From Crocinitomicaceae bacterium (GTDB lineage Bacteria > Bacteroidota > Bacteroidia > Flavobacteriales_D > Crocinitomicaceae): a DNA stretch of 64,000 nucleotides. The stretch spans positions 229,847 to 293,846 of the forward strand of contig JAHEMJ010000013.1 in assembly GCA_024643725.1 (NCBI GenBank), written 5' to 3'. The notes beneath the pieces are model-generated. The model was not told the DNA's origin and did not search any database. It saw nothing but the letters and a program-made list of their open reading frames with translations. The translations under genes were made by a program, and so were the position numbers. Shown here piece by piece: positions 17,995 through 26,524 of the stretch (the stretch's first letter is position 1; every line of letters begins with the position of its first letter).

Positions 17995-19671
17995 ATGAAA
18001 AGAATCTTCTTATTAACGGTATTAGCGACTTTCACTTGGAAAGCGCAAGCCACAGAAAAAGACCTCATCAAGGCAAGTTTATCCGAAGTCACCGTGTATT
18101 CACAAGGTGCACAATTGCATCACAAGGCAAATTACACCGCAAAGGTTGGTGTAACGGAAGTGAGTATTGAAGGGATTAGTCCATATATTGATCCGAAAAG
18201 TATTCAAGTGAAAGCAACTGGAAATGTGGTGATTTTGGATTCGAAGTATGTCCTTTACTATCCACAACCAACACAAGTCACAGAAGACGGCATCCCATTA
18301 AAAATCAAACGCAGCATTTCATTGTTGGAAGATTCCTTGCGTTCTTGGAACTTCGACATTCAGGAAATTGATGATGAAATCGGTGTATTAAATGCGACGA
18401 AATACATCATCAGTAATAATGGTTCGATGAAAGGCTCTGGAAAGGTGAACGATTCCATTCAATTATTGAAGTCTGCGGTGGACTATTATGCTTTAAAAAT
18501 GAATGAAATCAACAAAAAACTATTGACCTTACAACGCAAAAAAGCAGTAAAGGTAGATGCAAAAAAAGAAATGGAAGCGCGTTTAGAAGAATTGCGCAAT
18601 TACCAAAATGGGAATGGCTTGAACGTTGAGAACAACAAAGCCATTCCACGTATCGTGATTACCCTTTCTTCCAATGAAGTGGTCAGTGGAAAATTGAGTT
18701 TCTCTTATGTCATTTCTCAAGCTGGCTGGACTCCCCTGTACGATTTACGCAGTGACTCCTCAACCGGAAAAATCAACTTAACGTATAAGGCGCAAGTACA
18801 CCAAAATTCTGGATTAGACTGGAACGATATTCGTTTGAACATTTCAACCAACAATCCATACGCCAATAAAACGAAACCTGAATTAAATCCATGGTACATT
18901 GATTACCAAGCAGCATATGGACGCAAAGTGCAAGAAGCAGCAGTATGTTCTGGCACAAGCGCTGGATTAATCAATACGCAAGCGATGAACATGGGGTATT
19001 CTTTCACGCAAAAAGACTTGGGAGATGCTTTATCTGCCGCAAACTTCACCAAAGTTGTTCAAATGCTCATTGCCGCCGAATTTAAAATCGACCTACCCTA
19101 CTCGATTCCTTCCAATAATGATCAACACATGGTACTCATCAAGCAAACGGATTTAGCAACAACTTTCAAATACTATGCTGTTCCAAAAATGGATCCAGGG
19201 GTATTCTTGGTTGCCCAAATGACAAAATTGGATGAATTGCAATTGATTCCAGCTAAGGCTAATATCTTCTTTGATGGTTCCTACATTGGGGAAACTTACA
19301 TCGATCCAACGCGCATGGAAGACACCTTGAATTTGTCGCTAGGAAAAGATCCAAACATTGTGGTGAAACGAACTTTATTGAAAAAAGAATGCAAGGACAA
19401 GGTCATTCAAGATAAGCGCGAACGAACGTTTGCGTACTCGATTGAAGTTCGAAATAGTAAATCGAGTCCGATTGATATTGTGATTCAAGATCAAATTCCA
19501 ATTACACAAAATACGGACATCACCATTGAGTCAGTCAACTTGGACAAAGGACGTTTAAACGAACGAACCGGAGTCATCGAATGGAGTTTCAACTTGAAAC
19601 CGAAGGAAAATAAAGTGATCGACTTTGACTACAAGATTCGCCACTCGAAAGACAAAGAAATTAATATCTAA
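17995..19671 (+). CDS. DUF4139 / mucoidy-inhibitor-MuiA-like secreted protein
   Basis: The 558-residue protein has a signal peptide (1-19, ending KAQA). An N-terminal beta domain (SLSEVTVYSQGAQLHHKANYT) and a coiled-coil stretch at about 160-210 (NEINKKLLTLQRKKAVKVDAK) are followed by the DUF4139 domain, with SYVISQAGWTPLYDLRS near 240 and HQNSGLDWNDIRLNIST near 265. This is the DUF4140-DUF4139 architecture. The molecular function is not established. A strong terminator follows directly. Confidence 0.87.
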   Translation: MKRIFLLTVLATFTWKAQATEKDLIKASLSEVTVYSQGAQLHHKANYTAKVGVTEVSIEGISPYIDPKSIQVKATGNVVILDSKYVLYYPQPTQVTEDGIPLKIKRSISLLEDSLRSWNFDIQEIDDEIGVLNATKYIISNNGSMKGSGKVNDSIQLLKSAVDYYALKMNEINKKLLTLQRKKAVKVDAKKEMEARLEELRNYQNGNGLNVENNKAIPRIVITLSSNEVVSGKLSFSYVISQAGWTPLYDLRSDSSTGKINLTYKAQVHQNSGLDWNDIRLNISTNNPYANKTKPELNPWYIDYQAAYGRKVQEAAVCSGTSAGLINTQAMNMGYSFTQKDLGDALSAANFTKVVQMLIAAEFKIDLPYSIPSNNDQHMVLIKQTDLATTFKYYAVPKMDPGVFLVAQMTKLDELQLIPAKANIFFDGSYIGETYIDPTRMEDTLNLSLGKDPNIVVKRTLLKKECKDKVIQDKRERTFAYSIEVRNSKSSPIDIVIQDQIPITQNTDITIESVNLDKGRLNERTGVIEWSFNLKPKENKVIDFDYKIRHSKDKEINI

Positions 19672-19673
19672 AC

Positions 19674-19709
19674 GAAAAAGCCCCTGACGATTCTGTCAGG
19701 GGCTTTTTC
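19674..19709. terminator. Bidirectional intrinsic terminator
   Basis: CGAAAAAGCCCCTGAC, loop GATTCT, then GTCAGGGGCTTTTTCG: a perfect stem with A and T flanks. It ends the DUF4139 gene on the plus strand and the toxin-antitoxin operon on the minus strand. Confidence 0.93.
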
Positions 19710-19710
19710 G

Positions 19711-20010
19711 TTATATTCTTTTTTTCCAATTCGAAGGATTTAACTTCGTATGAAATACCGCGATAATGATGAACTTATGATTTTTAGCATCTATAAAATA
19801 ATGAATCATATATGGAAAAGTCGTCATAACCTTTGAACGAACCTCTTGATATTTCAAGGCGAAAGCATAAGGGTTCAATTGTATGATGGAAACATCTGCG
19901 CTTATATGTTCAAGAAAAAGTTTTCCTAAACCTACTTTTCTTTCATTATACCAAATAACTGTTTTTTCAATGTCTTTTCTTGCCTGAAAAATAATTTCAG
20001 CCCGCCACAT
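19711..20010 (-). CDS. RelE/ParE-family toxin
   Basis: The 99-residue protein has the RelE/ParE fold signature: AEIIFQARKDIEKTVIWYNE at the N-terminus (helix with W and Y), then LGKLFLEHI, and a C-terminal beta-strand FPYMIHYFIDAKNHKFIIIAVFHT. ParE toxins poison gyrase and RelE toxins cut mRNA; sequence alone does not decide between them. The ATG at 20010 overlaps the antitoxin stop (TGATG); an in-frame TTG one codon earlier is less likely. The order is antitoxin then toxin, as is usual. Confidence 0.85.
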   Translation of the reverse strand: MWRAEIIFQARKDIEKTVIWYNERKVGLGKLFLEHISADVSIIQLNPYAFALKYQEVRSKVMTTFPYMIHYFIDAKNHKFIIIAVFHTKLNPSNWKKRI

Positions 20011-20240
20011 CAAACCTCTTTTTCAAGATCATCCATTGCCTTTTGAAAGGAAGTTGCATTCAATGGATTACGTTCGTATTCCGCCATCCGGTCGTTCAAC
20101 TCATTTTTTTGCCATGTAGGTAATTCGTATCCCTCCTGTTCTAGCCCAGTAAATTTTGTTTTTAGTTCATTCCATTCCTCAATTGGAATAAAGACGCCCG
20201 TGGTTTTCCCATGCTCATCTGAAATATATTGAACGCTCAT
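20010..20240 (-). CDS. Antitoxin of the RelE/ParE-type pair
   Basis: A 76-residue protein with an N-terminal strand and a short basic/acidic segment (MSVQYISDEHGKTTGVFIPIEEW) as in Phd/YefM-like antitoxins. A charged helical C-terminus (FQKAMDDLEKEV) probably wraps the toxin. It is the first gene of a two-gene operon and overlaps the toxin start by one base. Autoregulation is expected for the family. No clear promoter box or palindrome is seen in the 140-bp gap upstream. Confidence 0.8.
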   Translation of the reverse strand: MSVQYISDEHGKTTGVFIPIEEWNELKTKFTGLEQEGYELPTWQKNELNDRMAEYERNPLNATSFQKAMDDLEKEV

Positions 20241-20383
20241 CTTGATGGATTTTAATTGTATATCGATGGATCATACTTCTATCAACTTAAAGATAAGAAA
20301 AAAAACAGTGATAAACGGTAAATCCATTCAATTTTTAAAATCCACGAAGAGTTCGATCAAATCAAACAATCGTACAGTTTTAT

Positions 20384-21820
20384 TTAATGACTCGCCACGT
20401 ACTTTCTGTATTCCATTTTGTTGGAATCAAAAGTCATCAGTTTGGCAAGTGCTGTTGCATTCTCACGATCTAACAAACGATCTGACAAGAATTTTGCGAC
20501 TTCCAATTTATTTTCATCGTATGTATACAATTCTACAATTTTCCCTGCTTGATCCGTTGTAAGGCACGTTGCTTTCAAGGCCAATTTCACTGCTTCGACA
20601 CGATCATCTTCAAAACTTTGGTCTTTCAATTCTTCCAGGAATGTTGGCAAATTATTCAAGGTGCGATTGCAAGAAATCAACGCTCCAGATGTATTTACGT
20701 TCGTTTGCGTATTGACTTGATTCTGTTGTGCATTCGTTTGATAATTGACGTTCCCACCTGAGTTGGTAGTCGTCGTGGTGGTGGTAGTGGTAATTGTTGT
20801 TTGTCCAGTCGTTTGCTGCGTATTCATTCCATTCGCATTCACGTTCATCTGAACATTCCCATTGTTTCCATAGGTGTTTTGCGTTTGCATGCCGTTCGCA
20901 TTGACATTCATGTTGATGTTGGCGTTATTGGACGGAGTCACCGATTGATTCGTTCCCGTTGCATTGACATTCATGTTTACAGTAGCGTTTGGATTCACTT
21001 GCTGTTGTTCCATTCCAGTCGTATTCACATTCATGTTCACACCCATATTTCCACTTTGCATGTTGGGATCCATTCCTGAAACATTGATACTGATTCCCAC
21101 ATTGCCATTTTGCATCGTCGGATCCATACCATTTCCAGAAACATTCATGTTCATATTCACATTTCCATTTTGTGTGGATTGCGTTTGATTCATGCCATTT
21201 GCATTCACGTTCACATTCATCCCGACATTTCCTGTCTGCGTTGTTTGCGTTTGATTCATGCCACCTGCATTGACATTCATGTTCACATTCGCATTTGGAT
21301 TGGACGTTTGTTGATTCATGCCATTTGCATTCACGTTCATCGTCACATTACCATTTGTAGGTGTTTGGACATTGGTATTAGTGTTCGCGTTGGTCGTTTG
21401 CGTAGTCGTGGTTTGTACTGTAGTGGTTTGAACCACTGCATCTGAGTAAACCGCAGTATCTGTCGGACGATAAACAACGGCACTTGGATTGATCACTCCT
21501 GCCGTAGGCACGATGCTCACCAACTGTAATTTTCCCACTCCTTTTTTAAAGACAATGCGTGTGGTAATATCGCTTGGCTCGTCCATGAAAAAGTTTTTAT
21601 TCACATCCGGCGTCTTCCCGTCAGCGAAAATAATCTTCAATGAATACCCGCCATTCTTGATTCCTGCAATGTACACATTTGTTTGTGGCTGGGAATTTTG
21701 TTTAATCCCATTCAAAATCGCATAGAACTGTTGTCCACCATTATTAAAAATGGTCAAGTTGCTTTGAGCAATGGAAATCACGCTCATAAAAGCAAATAAA
21801 ACACTTGTAATCAATTTCAT
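20384..21820 (-). CDS. Secreted Asn-rich repeat protein with C-terminal DUF4476
   Basis: A 478-residue protein with a signal peptide (MKLITSVLFAFMSVISIAQ). It has an N-terminal beta domain (about 20-110), then a Thr-rich linker, then roughly ten imperfect copies of a unit built on NVNMNVNANGM between about residues 150 and 335. A second Thr-rich linker follows, and then a helical C-terminal domain (about 380-478, LPTFLEELKDQSFEDDRVEAV) that matches DUF4476. The function is unknown. The start at 21820 gives the cleanest signal peptide; an ATG at 21826 is possible, and a TTG at 21838 lies inside the promoter box. Confidence 0.75.
   Translation of the reverse strand: MKLITSVLFAFMSVISIAQSNLTIFNNGGQQFYAILNGIKQNSQPQTNVYIAGIKNGGYSLKIIFADGKTPDVNKNFFMDEPSDITTRIVFKKGVGKLQLVSIVPTAGVINPSAVVYRPTDTAVYSDAVVQTTTVQTTTTQTTNANTNTNVQTPTNGNVTMNVNANGMNQQTSNPNANVNMNVNAGGMNQTQTTQTGNVGMNVNVNANGMNQTQSTQNGNVNMNMNVSGNGMDPTMQNGNVGISINVSGMDPNMQSGNMGVNMNVNTTGMEQQQVNPNATVNMNVNATGTNQSVTPSNNANINMNVNANGMQTQNTYGNNGNVQMNVNANGMNTQQTTGQTTITTTTTTTTTNSGGNVNYQTNAQQNQVNTQTNVNTSGALISCNRTLNNLPTFLEELKDQSFEDDRVEAVKLALKATCLTTDQAGKIVELYTYDENKLEVAKFLSDRLLDRENATALAKLMTFDSNKMEYRKYVASH
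20780..21380. repeat. Tandem coding repeats of the Asn-rich protein
   Basis: Plus-strand motifs such as CATTGACATTCATG and close variants recur about every 40-75 bp. They encode NVNMNVNANGM-type units on the minus strand. The copies are diverged, so this is an old expansion within a gene and not a CRISPR array. Confidence 0.85.
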
Positions 21821-21835
21821 AATCATTATTTTTTT

Positions 21836-21843
21836 CAAAAATA
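21836..21843 (-). promoter_or_regulatory. -7 box of the DUF4476 gene
   Basis: The minus strand reads TATTTTTG, an exact TAnnTTTG match, 15 nt before the ATG at 21820 and 9 nt before the one at 21826. Confidence 0.6.
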
Positions 21844-21888
21844 CACAAATTTGATGTGCTTGTCAAAATGCTATATCAATCCTTTTCC

Positions 21889-21896
21889 TAACTTCG
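21889..21896 (+). promoter_or_regulatory. -7 box 5 nt before the exonuclease/GIY-YIG start
   Basis: TAACTTCG (one mismatch to TAnnTTTG) ends 5 nt before the ATG at 21902. It predicts a leaderless mRNA and excludes the upstream ATG at 21851 as the start. Confidence 0.5.
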
Positions 21897-21901
21897 CAAA
21901 C

Positions 21902-23272
21902 ATGAATTTTGTCATTGTCGATGTGGAAACAACCGGAGGAAATACCAAAGACTCCAAAATCACTGAATTAGCGATGTACAAATACGATGGCGAAAAAGTC
22001 ATCGATTCCATGATCTCCCTAATCAACCCAGAGCAAGCCATTCCCGAGTTTATCGTTCGCTTAACAGGCATCACCGATTCCATGGTTGCAGACGCTCCGA
22101 AATTTTATGAACTAGCAAAAGACATCATCGAATTCACCAAAGACTGCGTATTTGTCGCTCACAATGTCGCCTTCGACTACGGCATGTTTCGCAGTGAATT
22201 TCGTCGTTTGGGCTATGACTTCAGGTTACCGCATTTGTGTACGGTTCGCGCCTCGCGTTATGTCATTCCTGGACACGCCAGTTACAGTTTAGGGAAATTA
22301 TGCCGTGAAATTGGCATCGAAAACAATGCGCGTCACCGAGCAGATGGCGACGCCAAAGCAACCACCGAGTTATTTCACCTGATTTTTCACAAGGACCCAA
22401 ACAACTTACGTACGTTTGTTCAACAAGAACTGAATCCAAAATCCATTCACCCAAATCTAAGTTTGGATGTGATCGATAACCTGCCTTCAAAAACAGGGGT
22501 GTATTTGTTGTACAACGAATTCAACCAATTGATTTACATTGGGAAAAGCATCAACATCAAGAAACGCATCGAACAACACTTGCGCAATACGAAAACGGCA
22601 AAAGGACTAAAAATGATTCAGGATATTTGCCGCATTGAACATGAATTGACTGGCAGTGAATTAATTGCGATGTTGTTGGAATCCGAATTAATTAAAAAAC
22701 ACCAACCCATTTACAACAGAAAGTTGCGCAAAAGCTTCTTTCCCTTTGGTATTTTTGATGAAGTGGACGAACAAGGTTACATCCAATTGAAAGTTGATTC
22801 GATTGCGAAAAAAGAAGGACATCCACTGATCCATTTTTCAAGTAAAAAAGAAGGGACGGATTATTTAACCTATCAAGTAGAAAAGTTTGAACTGTGTCAA
22901 AAACTATGTCACCTGTATCCGACACAATCCGCATGTTTTCATTACACGATTAAATCCTGTAAAGGAGCTTGTGTGCAAGAGGAATCAACCGATTCCTATA
23001 ATGCGCGAATTGATGCACTCATTGAACAATTGAACTTTAAAGGTTCTTCCTTTTTTATTATCGACAAAGGAAGAAATAAAGGCGAAAAAAGCTTGGTTTG
23101 GATTGACCGTGGCATGTACAAAGGTTACGGCTACGCACCCTTTCATTTTCACGGAAAAGAGCCCATGCATTGGATGAGATACATTCAATTAGAAGCCGAA
23201 AACCGCGATAACAAATCGATTATCAACTTGTTTTTACGGAAGGACAAACGTCACCGATTAGTTACGCTATAA
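21902..23272 (+). CDS. DEDDh exonuclease fused to UvrC-like GIY-YIG nuclease
   Basis: The protein has 456 residues. Residues 1-170 are a DnaQ/epsilon-like 3'-5' exonuclease with DVETTG (Asp7, Glu9), AHNVAFDYGMF (Asp92) and HRADGDAKAT (His145, Asp150). Residues about 195-275 are a GIY-YIG domain (GVYLLY, LIYIGKS, KKRIEQHL, LLESELIKKHQPIYN). A cysteine cluster follows (Cys332, 336, 345, 353, 357; ACFHYTIKSCKGACV), like the iron-sulfur-binding region after the UvrC nuclease domain. The fusion resembles E. coli Cho/UvrC-related repair nucleases and is probably a DNA repair enzyme. It lies 9 nt before a PhnP-like gene. Confidence 0.85.
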   Translation: MNFVIVDVETTGGNTKDSKITELAMYKYDGEKVIDSMISLINPEQAIPEFIVRLTGITDSMVADAPKFYELAKDIIEFTKDCVFVAHNVAFDYGMFRSEFRRLGYDFRLPHLCTVRASRYVIPGHASYSLGKLCREIGIENNARHRADGDAKATTELFHLIFHKDPNNLRTFVQQELNPKSIHPNLSLDVIDNLPSKTGVYLLYNEFNQLIYIGKSINIKKRIEQHLRNTKTAKGLKMIQDICRIEHELTGSELIAMLLESELIKKHQPIYNRKLRKSFFPFGIFDEVDEQGYIQLKVDSIAKKEGHPLIHFSSKKEGTDYLTYQVEKFELCQKLCHLYPTQSACFHYTIKSCKGACVQEESTDSYNARIDALIEQLNFKGSSFFIIDKGRNKGEKSLVWIDRGMYKGYGYAPFHFHGKEPMHWMRYIQLEAENRDNKSIINLFLRKDKRHRLVTL

Positions 23273-23281
23273 CGTTAGACT

Positions 23282-24055
23282 ATGCTTGGAAAAGTACGTG
23301 TATTAGGCTCTGGAACATCACAAGGAATCCCAATGATTGCCTGTGATTGCGACACTTGTCTGTCCACCGACCCAAAGGATAAACGACTCCGTGCATCGAT
23401 ACTCATCGAATTAAATGGAAAGAACTATGTCGTTGATGCTGGACCTGATTTTCGCACACAAATGTTGAGAGAGCATGTCAAACAATTAGACGCTATTCTC
23501 TTTACGCATGAGCACAAAGATCATGTGGCGGGTTTGGATGATGTGCGCGCCTTTAATTTCTTCTCAGAAAAACCGATGGACATCTATTGCACGGACAATG
23601 TAGAAGTTGCCTTGCGGAGAGAATTTCATTACATATTTGATGAAAACAACTATCCAGGTGTGCCAAAAATTACATTGAATCGCATCGATAAACATGCGTT
23701 TGAACTAGATGGAATTCGCATTCAACCGATTGAGGTCCTGCATTACAAATTGCCCGTACTTGGTTTTCGCATTGGTAACTTTGCCTACATTACGGATGCG
23801 AAAACAGTTTCGCAAGAAGAAAGAGAAAAACTGAAAGATGTTGACATTTTGATCGTTAATGCCTTGCACAAATTTCCGCACATCTCTCATTTTAACTTAG
23901 ATGAAGCCCTGGCGTTTATTGCGGATATCCAACCCAAACAAGCTTACTTAACACACATCTCTCATCTTTTCGGTCGACACGAACACATTCTGGAAGAATT
24001 ACCATCCAACGTATCCGTCCTCTACGACGGCATGCAGCTTGAATTCACATGCTAA
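23282..24055 (+). CDS. MBL-fold metal-dependent hydrolase (PhnP/RNase Z-like)
   Basis: The protein has 257 residues. Its N-terminus has GSGTSQGIPMIACDCDTCLS, the cysteine-containing loop of PhnP-like hydrolases that binds a structural zinc. FTHEHKDHVAGLDD is the HxHxDH metal site, and GPDFR and LTHISHLFGRH supply further ligands. PhnP cleaves cyclic phosphodiesters; most Bacteroidota paralogues are uncharacterised. Spacing of 9 nt to the exonuclease gene suggests co-transcription. No phosphonate genes are nearby, so a phosphonate role is not supported. Confidence 0.85.
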   Translation: MLGKVRVLGSGTSQGIPMIACDCDTCLSTDPKDKRLRASILIELNGKNYVVDAGPDFRTQMLREHVKQLDAILFTHEHKDHVAGLDDVRAFNFFSEKPMDIYCTDNVEVALRREFHYIFDENNYPGVPKITLNRIDKHAFELDGIRIQPIEVLHYKLPVLGFRIGNFAYITDAKTVSQEEREKLKDVDILIVNALHKFPHISHFNLDEALAFIADIQPKQAYLTHISHLFGRHEHILEELPSNVSVLYDGMQLEFTC

Positions 24056-24112
24056 CAAGGTAAATGTGAATAAATCAACTGATTTACCTTTCTCTTGCAA
24101 GATGAAAAATGC

Positions 24113-24120
24113 TAATTTCG
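24113..24120 (+). promoter_or_regulatory. -7 box 4 nt before a GTG start
   Basis: TAATTTCG (one mismatch to TAnnTTTG) ends 4 nt before the GTG at 24125, again predicting a leaderless mRNA. A TTG 15 nt upstream (24095-24097) is closer than usual. Confidence 0.45.
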
Positions 24121-24124
24121 AACC

Positions 24125-24946
24125 GTGCAAGCACCAAAACTAATTGACATCAAAGAACTAATCCGAAGTAAAAACCCCAAATTATTGCGGTATTTACCAG
24201 GATTTGTCTTGCGCTATCTGCGTAAAACGCTGCATGAAAAAGAGTTAAATGCGTTTATCACGGCGCATGGCGAATTGGAAGGACATGCCTTCTGCGAAGC
24301 GGCAACCAAGTATTTCAATTTCAAGTTTGAAGTGGACGGAATCGAGCACATTCCCAAAACAGGACCGATTATCATCGCTATGAATCATCCGCTTGGTGGT
24401 GTGGATGCCATCGCATTTATCGTGGCACTGCAAAACCATCGCAGAGACTTGAAATTCATTGTGAACGATTTGCTAACCAACCTTGACAATTTAAACGAGT
24501 TCTTTGTTGGCATCAATAAACATGGGAAAAACGGCATTTCCACAAGAGAACGGATCAAGCAAGCTTTTTACGAAGATCAAGCTCTGTGCATCTTTCCAGC
24601 CGGAATGGTGAGTCGCATTTACGATGGACAGATTCAGGATAGCGAATGGAAAAAAACGTTTATCACTTATGGACGTGAACTGAATCGTCCAATTGTCCCG
24701 ATCCACATCAGTGGACAACTATCTCCATTCTTCTACCGCTTATATAAAATCCGAACATTCTTCGGCATCAAAGCCAACATCGAGATGTTCTATTTGGCAG
24801 ATGAAATGTTGAAACAAAAAAACAAAACCATTCGATTTACCGTTGGAAAACCAATCATGGGCAAAGACATCGATCCAAACATGGACGATTTAAAAGCAGC
24901 AAATTGGTTTAAATCACAAGTATATCATTTAAAAAAAACGAAATGA
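24125..24946 (+). CDS. PlsC-like acyltransferase (GlsA/OlsA-like candidate), GTG start
   Basis: The 273-residue protein has the 1-acylglycerol-phosphate acyltransferase core. The acceptor motif is NHPLGGVD with His88 and Asp94, an HX5D spacing in place of the usual HX4D. FPAG (about 159-162) and VPIHISG (about 195-201) are the later motifs. No ATG fits, so the start is GTG at 24125. It overlaps the next gene, an OlsB-like N-acyltransferase, by 4 nt (ATGA). This pairing matches the GlsA/GlsB genes that make glycine lipids in Bacteroides, so O-acylation of an acyl-amino acid is the likely job (inference). Confidence 0.78.
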   Translation: MQAPKLIDIKELIRSKNPKLLRYLPGFVLRYLRKTLHEKELNAFITAHGELEGHAFCEAATKYFNFKFEVDGIEHIPKTGPIIIAMNHPLGGVDAIAFIVALQNHRRDLKFIVNDLLTNLDNLNEFFVGINKHGKNGISTRERIKQAFYEDQALCIFPAGMVSRIYDGQIQDSEWKKTFITYGRELNRPIVPIHISGQLSPFFYRLYKIRTFFGIKANIEMFYLADEMLKQKNKTIRFTVGKPIMGKDIDPNMDDLKAANWFKSQVYHLKKTK

Positions 24947-25857
24947 AACCAATTAGAGAAGCGATTTCAAAAGAACTATTGAAAGCTGAATTAACGACAG
25001 ATCGTTTTTTACGTGTCACACGAAAAGGAGGAAATGAAATTTACATGGTCAATTGCCACAATGCACCGAATGTTTTGGAGGAAATTGGTCGTTTACGCGA
25101 GGTGACTTTCCGCGCATCCGGTGGAGGAACCGGCGAATCCATCGACTTAGATGAATTTGATTTAGGTCCTTACGCCTACGAACAACTCATTGTTTGGTCT
25201 GTGGAAGATGAAGAAATCATCGGCGGATACCGTTTTAAAAAATGCAAGGAGGCAATCGATGATCAACAAAATATTCACTTGTCCACCACGCATTACTTTG
25301 ACTTTAAACCAGCGTTTATTTCGGATTATTTGCCAAATACGATTGAACTAGGACGCAGCTGGGTTCAACCCAATTTTCAGCCATCTGTCAATCCGAAAAA
25401 AGGATTGTTTGCCTTGGATAACATATGGGATGGACTCGGAGCCTTAATTCGTTTTAATCCAGAAATCGACTATTTCTTTGGTAAAGTAACCATGTATCCA
25501 AATTACGATGTGGCTTGCCGTGATTTCCTATTATTCTTTTTACATAAGTTTTTTCCAGATAAAAGTGGACTGATGCACGCTTTTTATCCACTTGAAATTC
25601 AGTCAGACCCAGCCATTTTTGAAGAATTAATCATGGGACTTGACTACAAAGAAGCGTTCAAAACCTTGAATACCTTCACAAGAGAGCGAGGCGAATTTAT
25701 TCCGCCGTTGATGAATATTTACATGAATTTGTCACCAACCATGATGACGTTTGATACCGCGATTAATCCAGATTTTGGAAATGTAGAGGAAACAGGAATT
25801 TTGGTGAAAATCGCGGACATTTATCCAGATAAAAAGGAGCGTCACATTGACTTTTAA
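24943..25857 (+). CDS. OlsB/GlsB-like N-acyltransferase (GNAT fold)
   Basis: The 304-residue protein matches the hemolysin/OlsB-type acyltransferases: IGRLREVTFRASGGGTGESIDLDEFD, then an EIIGGYRF strand, IELGRSWVQPNFQ, and a C-terminal LMNIYMNLSPTMMTF. These enzymes use acyl-carrier protein to N-acylate ornithine, glycine or a related amino acid. The gene is translationally coupled to the PlsC-like gene upstream, and together they could make a phosphate-free membrane amino lipid. The 3' end overlaps the convergent sigma factor gene by 4 nt. Confidence 0.82.
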   Translation: MKPIREAISKELLKAELTTDRFLRVTRKGGNEIYMVNCHNAPNVLEEIGRLREVTFRASGGGTGESIDLDEFDLGPYAYEQLIVWSVEDEEIIGGYRFKKCKEAIDDQQNIHLSTTHYFDFKPAFISDYLPNTIELGRSWVQPNFQPSVNPKKGLFALDNIWDGLGALIRFNPEIDYFFGKVTMYPNYDVACRDFLLFFLHKFFPDKSGLMHAFYPLEIQSDPAIFEELIMGLDYKEAFKTLNTFTRERGEFIPPLMNIYMNLSPTMMTFDTAINPDFGNVEETGILVKIADIYPDKKERHIDF

Positions 25858-26396
25858 GACTTACTATTCAGCCATTCTTCTAAATTGACATTACCAGTTT
25901 GACGTTTTACCTTCTCTTTTATGCGAGAAATGTACATGTCCACATGTTTTATTCCCATTTTCTCGGAAATATACTTTGACGGTTTATCGTAGCAGTATTT
26001 CATCTTCAAAACCAATGCATCGCGTTTATTGACAGATCCAAGCACTGCTTCAAATAACTGGGTAATTAATTCCTCTTGATCGTAAACGGGATGTTCAGAT
26101 ACAATCACTTTCTCAGAGGTGGTATTCACCCACACTTGATTCTTTTTGGCTTGACGTTTACGGATTTCAGAGATGCAGAAATGATGTGTAATGGTTTTTA
26201 ACCAGCCATAGGACGCGAACAACTCCGGTTGGTGATCGTAACGCTCGGCAATCAATTGGTAAAAATGAATGGAAAATTCTTGAAAAGTATCCGGTAATTC
26301 AGATGCAGGGATGCTTCTTCGCATGACATGCTTAAAAAAGGATCCATGCTGAGTCATTAACTCATTATAAACCATGGTATGTCGTGCGCTGTTCAT
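25854..26396 (-). CDS. ECF-type RNA polymerase sigma factor
   Basis: The 180-residue protein has a sigma region 2 (ELPDTFQEFSIHFYQLIAERY, then FASYGWLKTITHHFCISEIRKRQA) and a sigma region 4 (KRDALVLKMKYCYDKPSKYISEKMGIKHVDMYISRIKEKVKR). No anti-sigma factor gene is next to it. The start at 26396 is the first ATG; the longer frame from 26414 would need TTG. It is divergent from porQ, 128 nt apart, which raises the possibility of a shared regulatory region, but no evidence for this is visible. Confidence 0.82.
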   Translation of the reverse strand: MNSARHTMVYNELMTQHGSFFKHVMRRSIPASELPDTFQEFSIHFYQLIAERYDHQPELFASYGWLKTITHHFCISEIRKRQAKKNQVWVNTTSEKVIVSEHPVYDQEELITQLFEAVLGSVNKRDALVLKMKYCYDKPSKYISEKMGIKHVDMYISRIKEKVKRQTGNVNLEEWLNSKS

Positions 26397-26524
26397 CGTT
26401 TTCCGACAAAACAAAAATCAGTCCAAAATTTTCACAAACCAAAAATTCCTCGTTTTATTTACACTAAAAACACTTTTTTAGCCTTAAATTCACAATTAAA
26501 TTTCGTTTTCTTCGTTGTTGAACC

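Noticed and set aside
20780..21380. CRISPR-like array of short repeats
   Set aside because: The repeats keep a reading frame, are diverged, have no unique spacers of constant length and encode an Asn-rich protein. No cas genes are near.
23282..24055. Phosphonate metabolism role for the PhnP-like hydrolase
   Set aside because: No other phn genes are nearby, and the fold is shared by many unrelated hydrolases.
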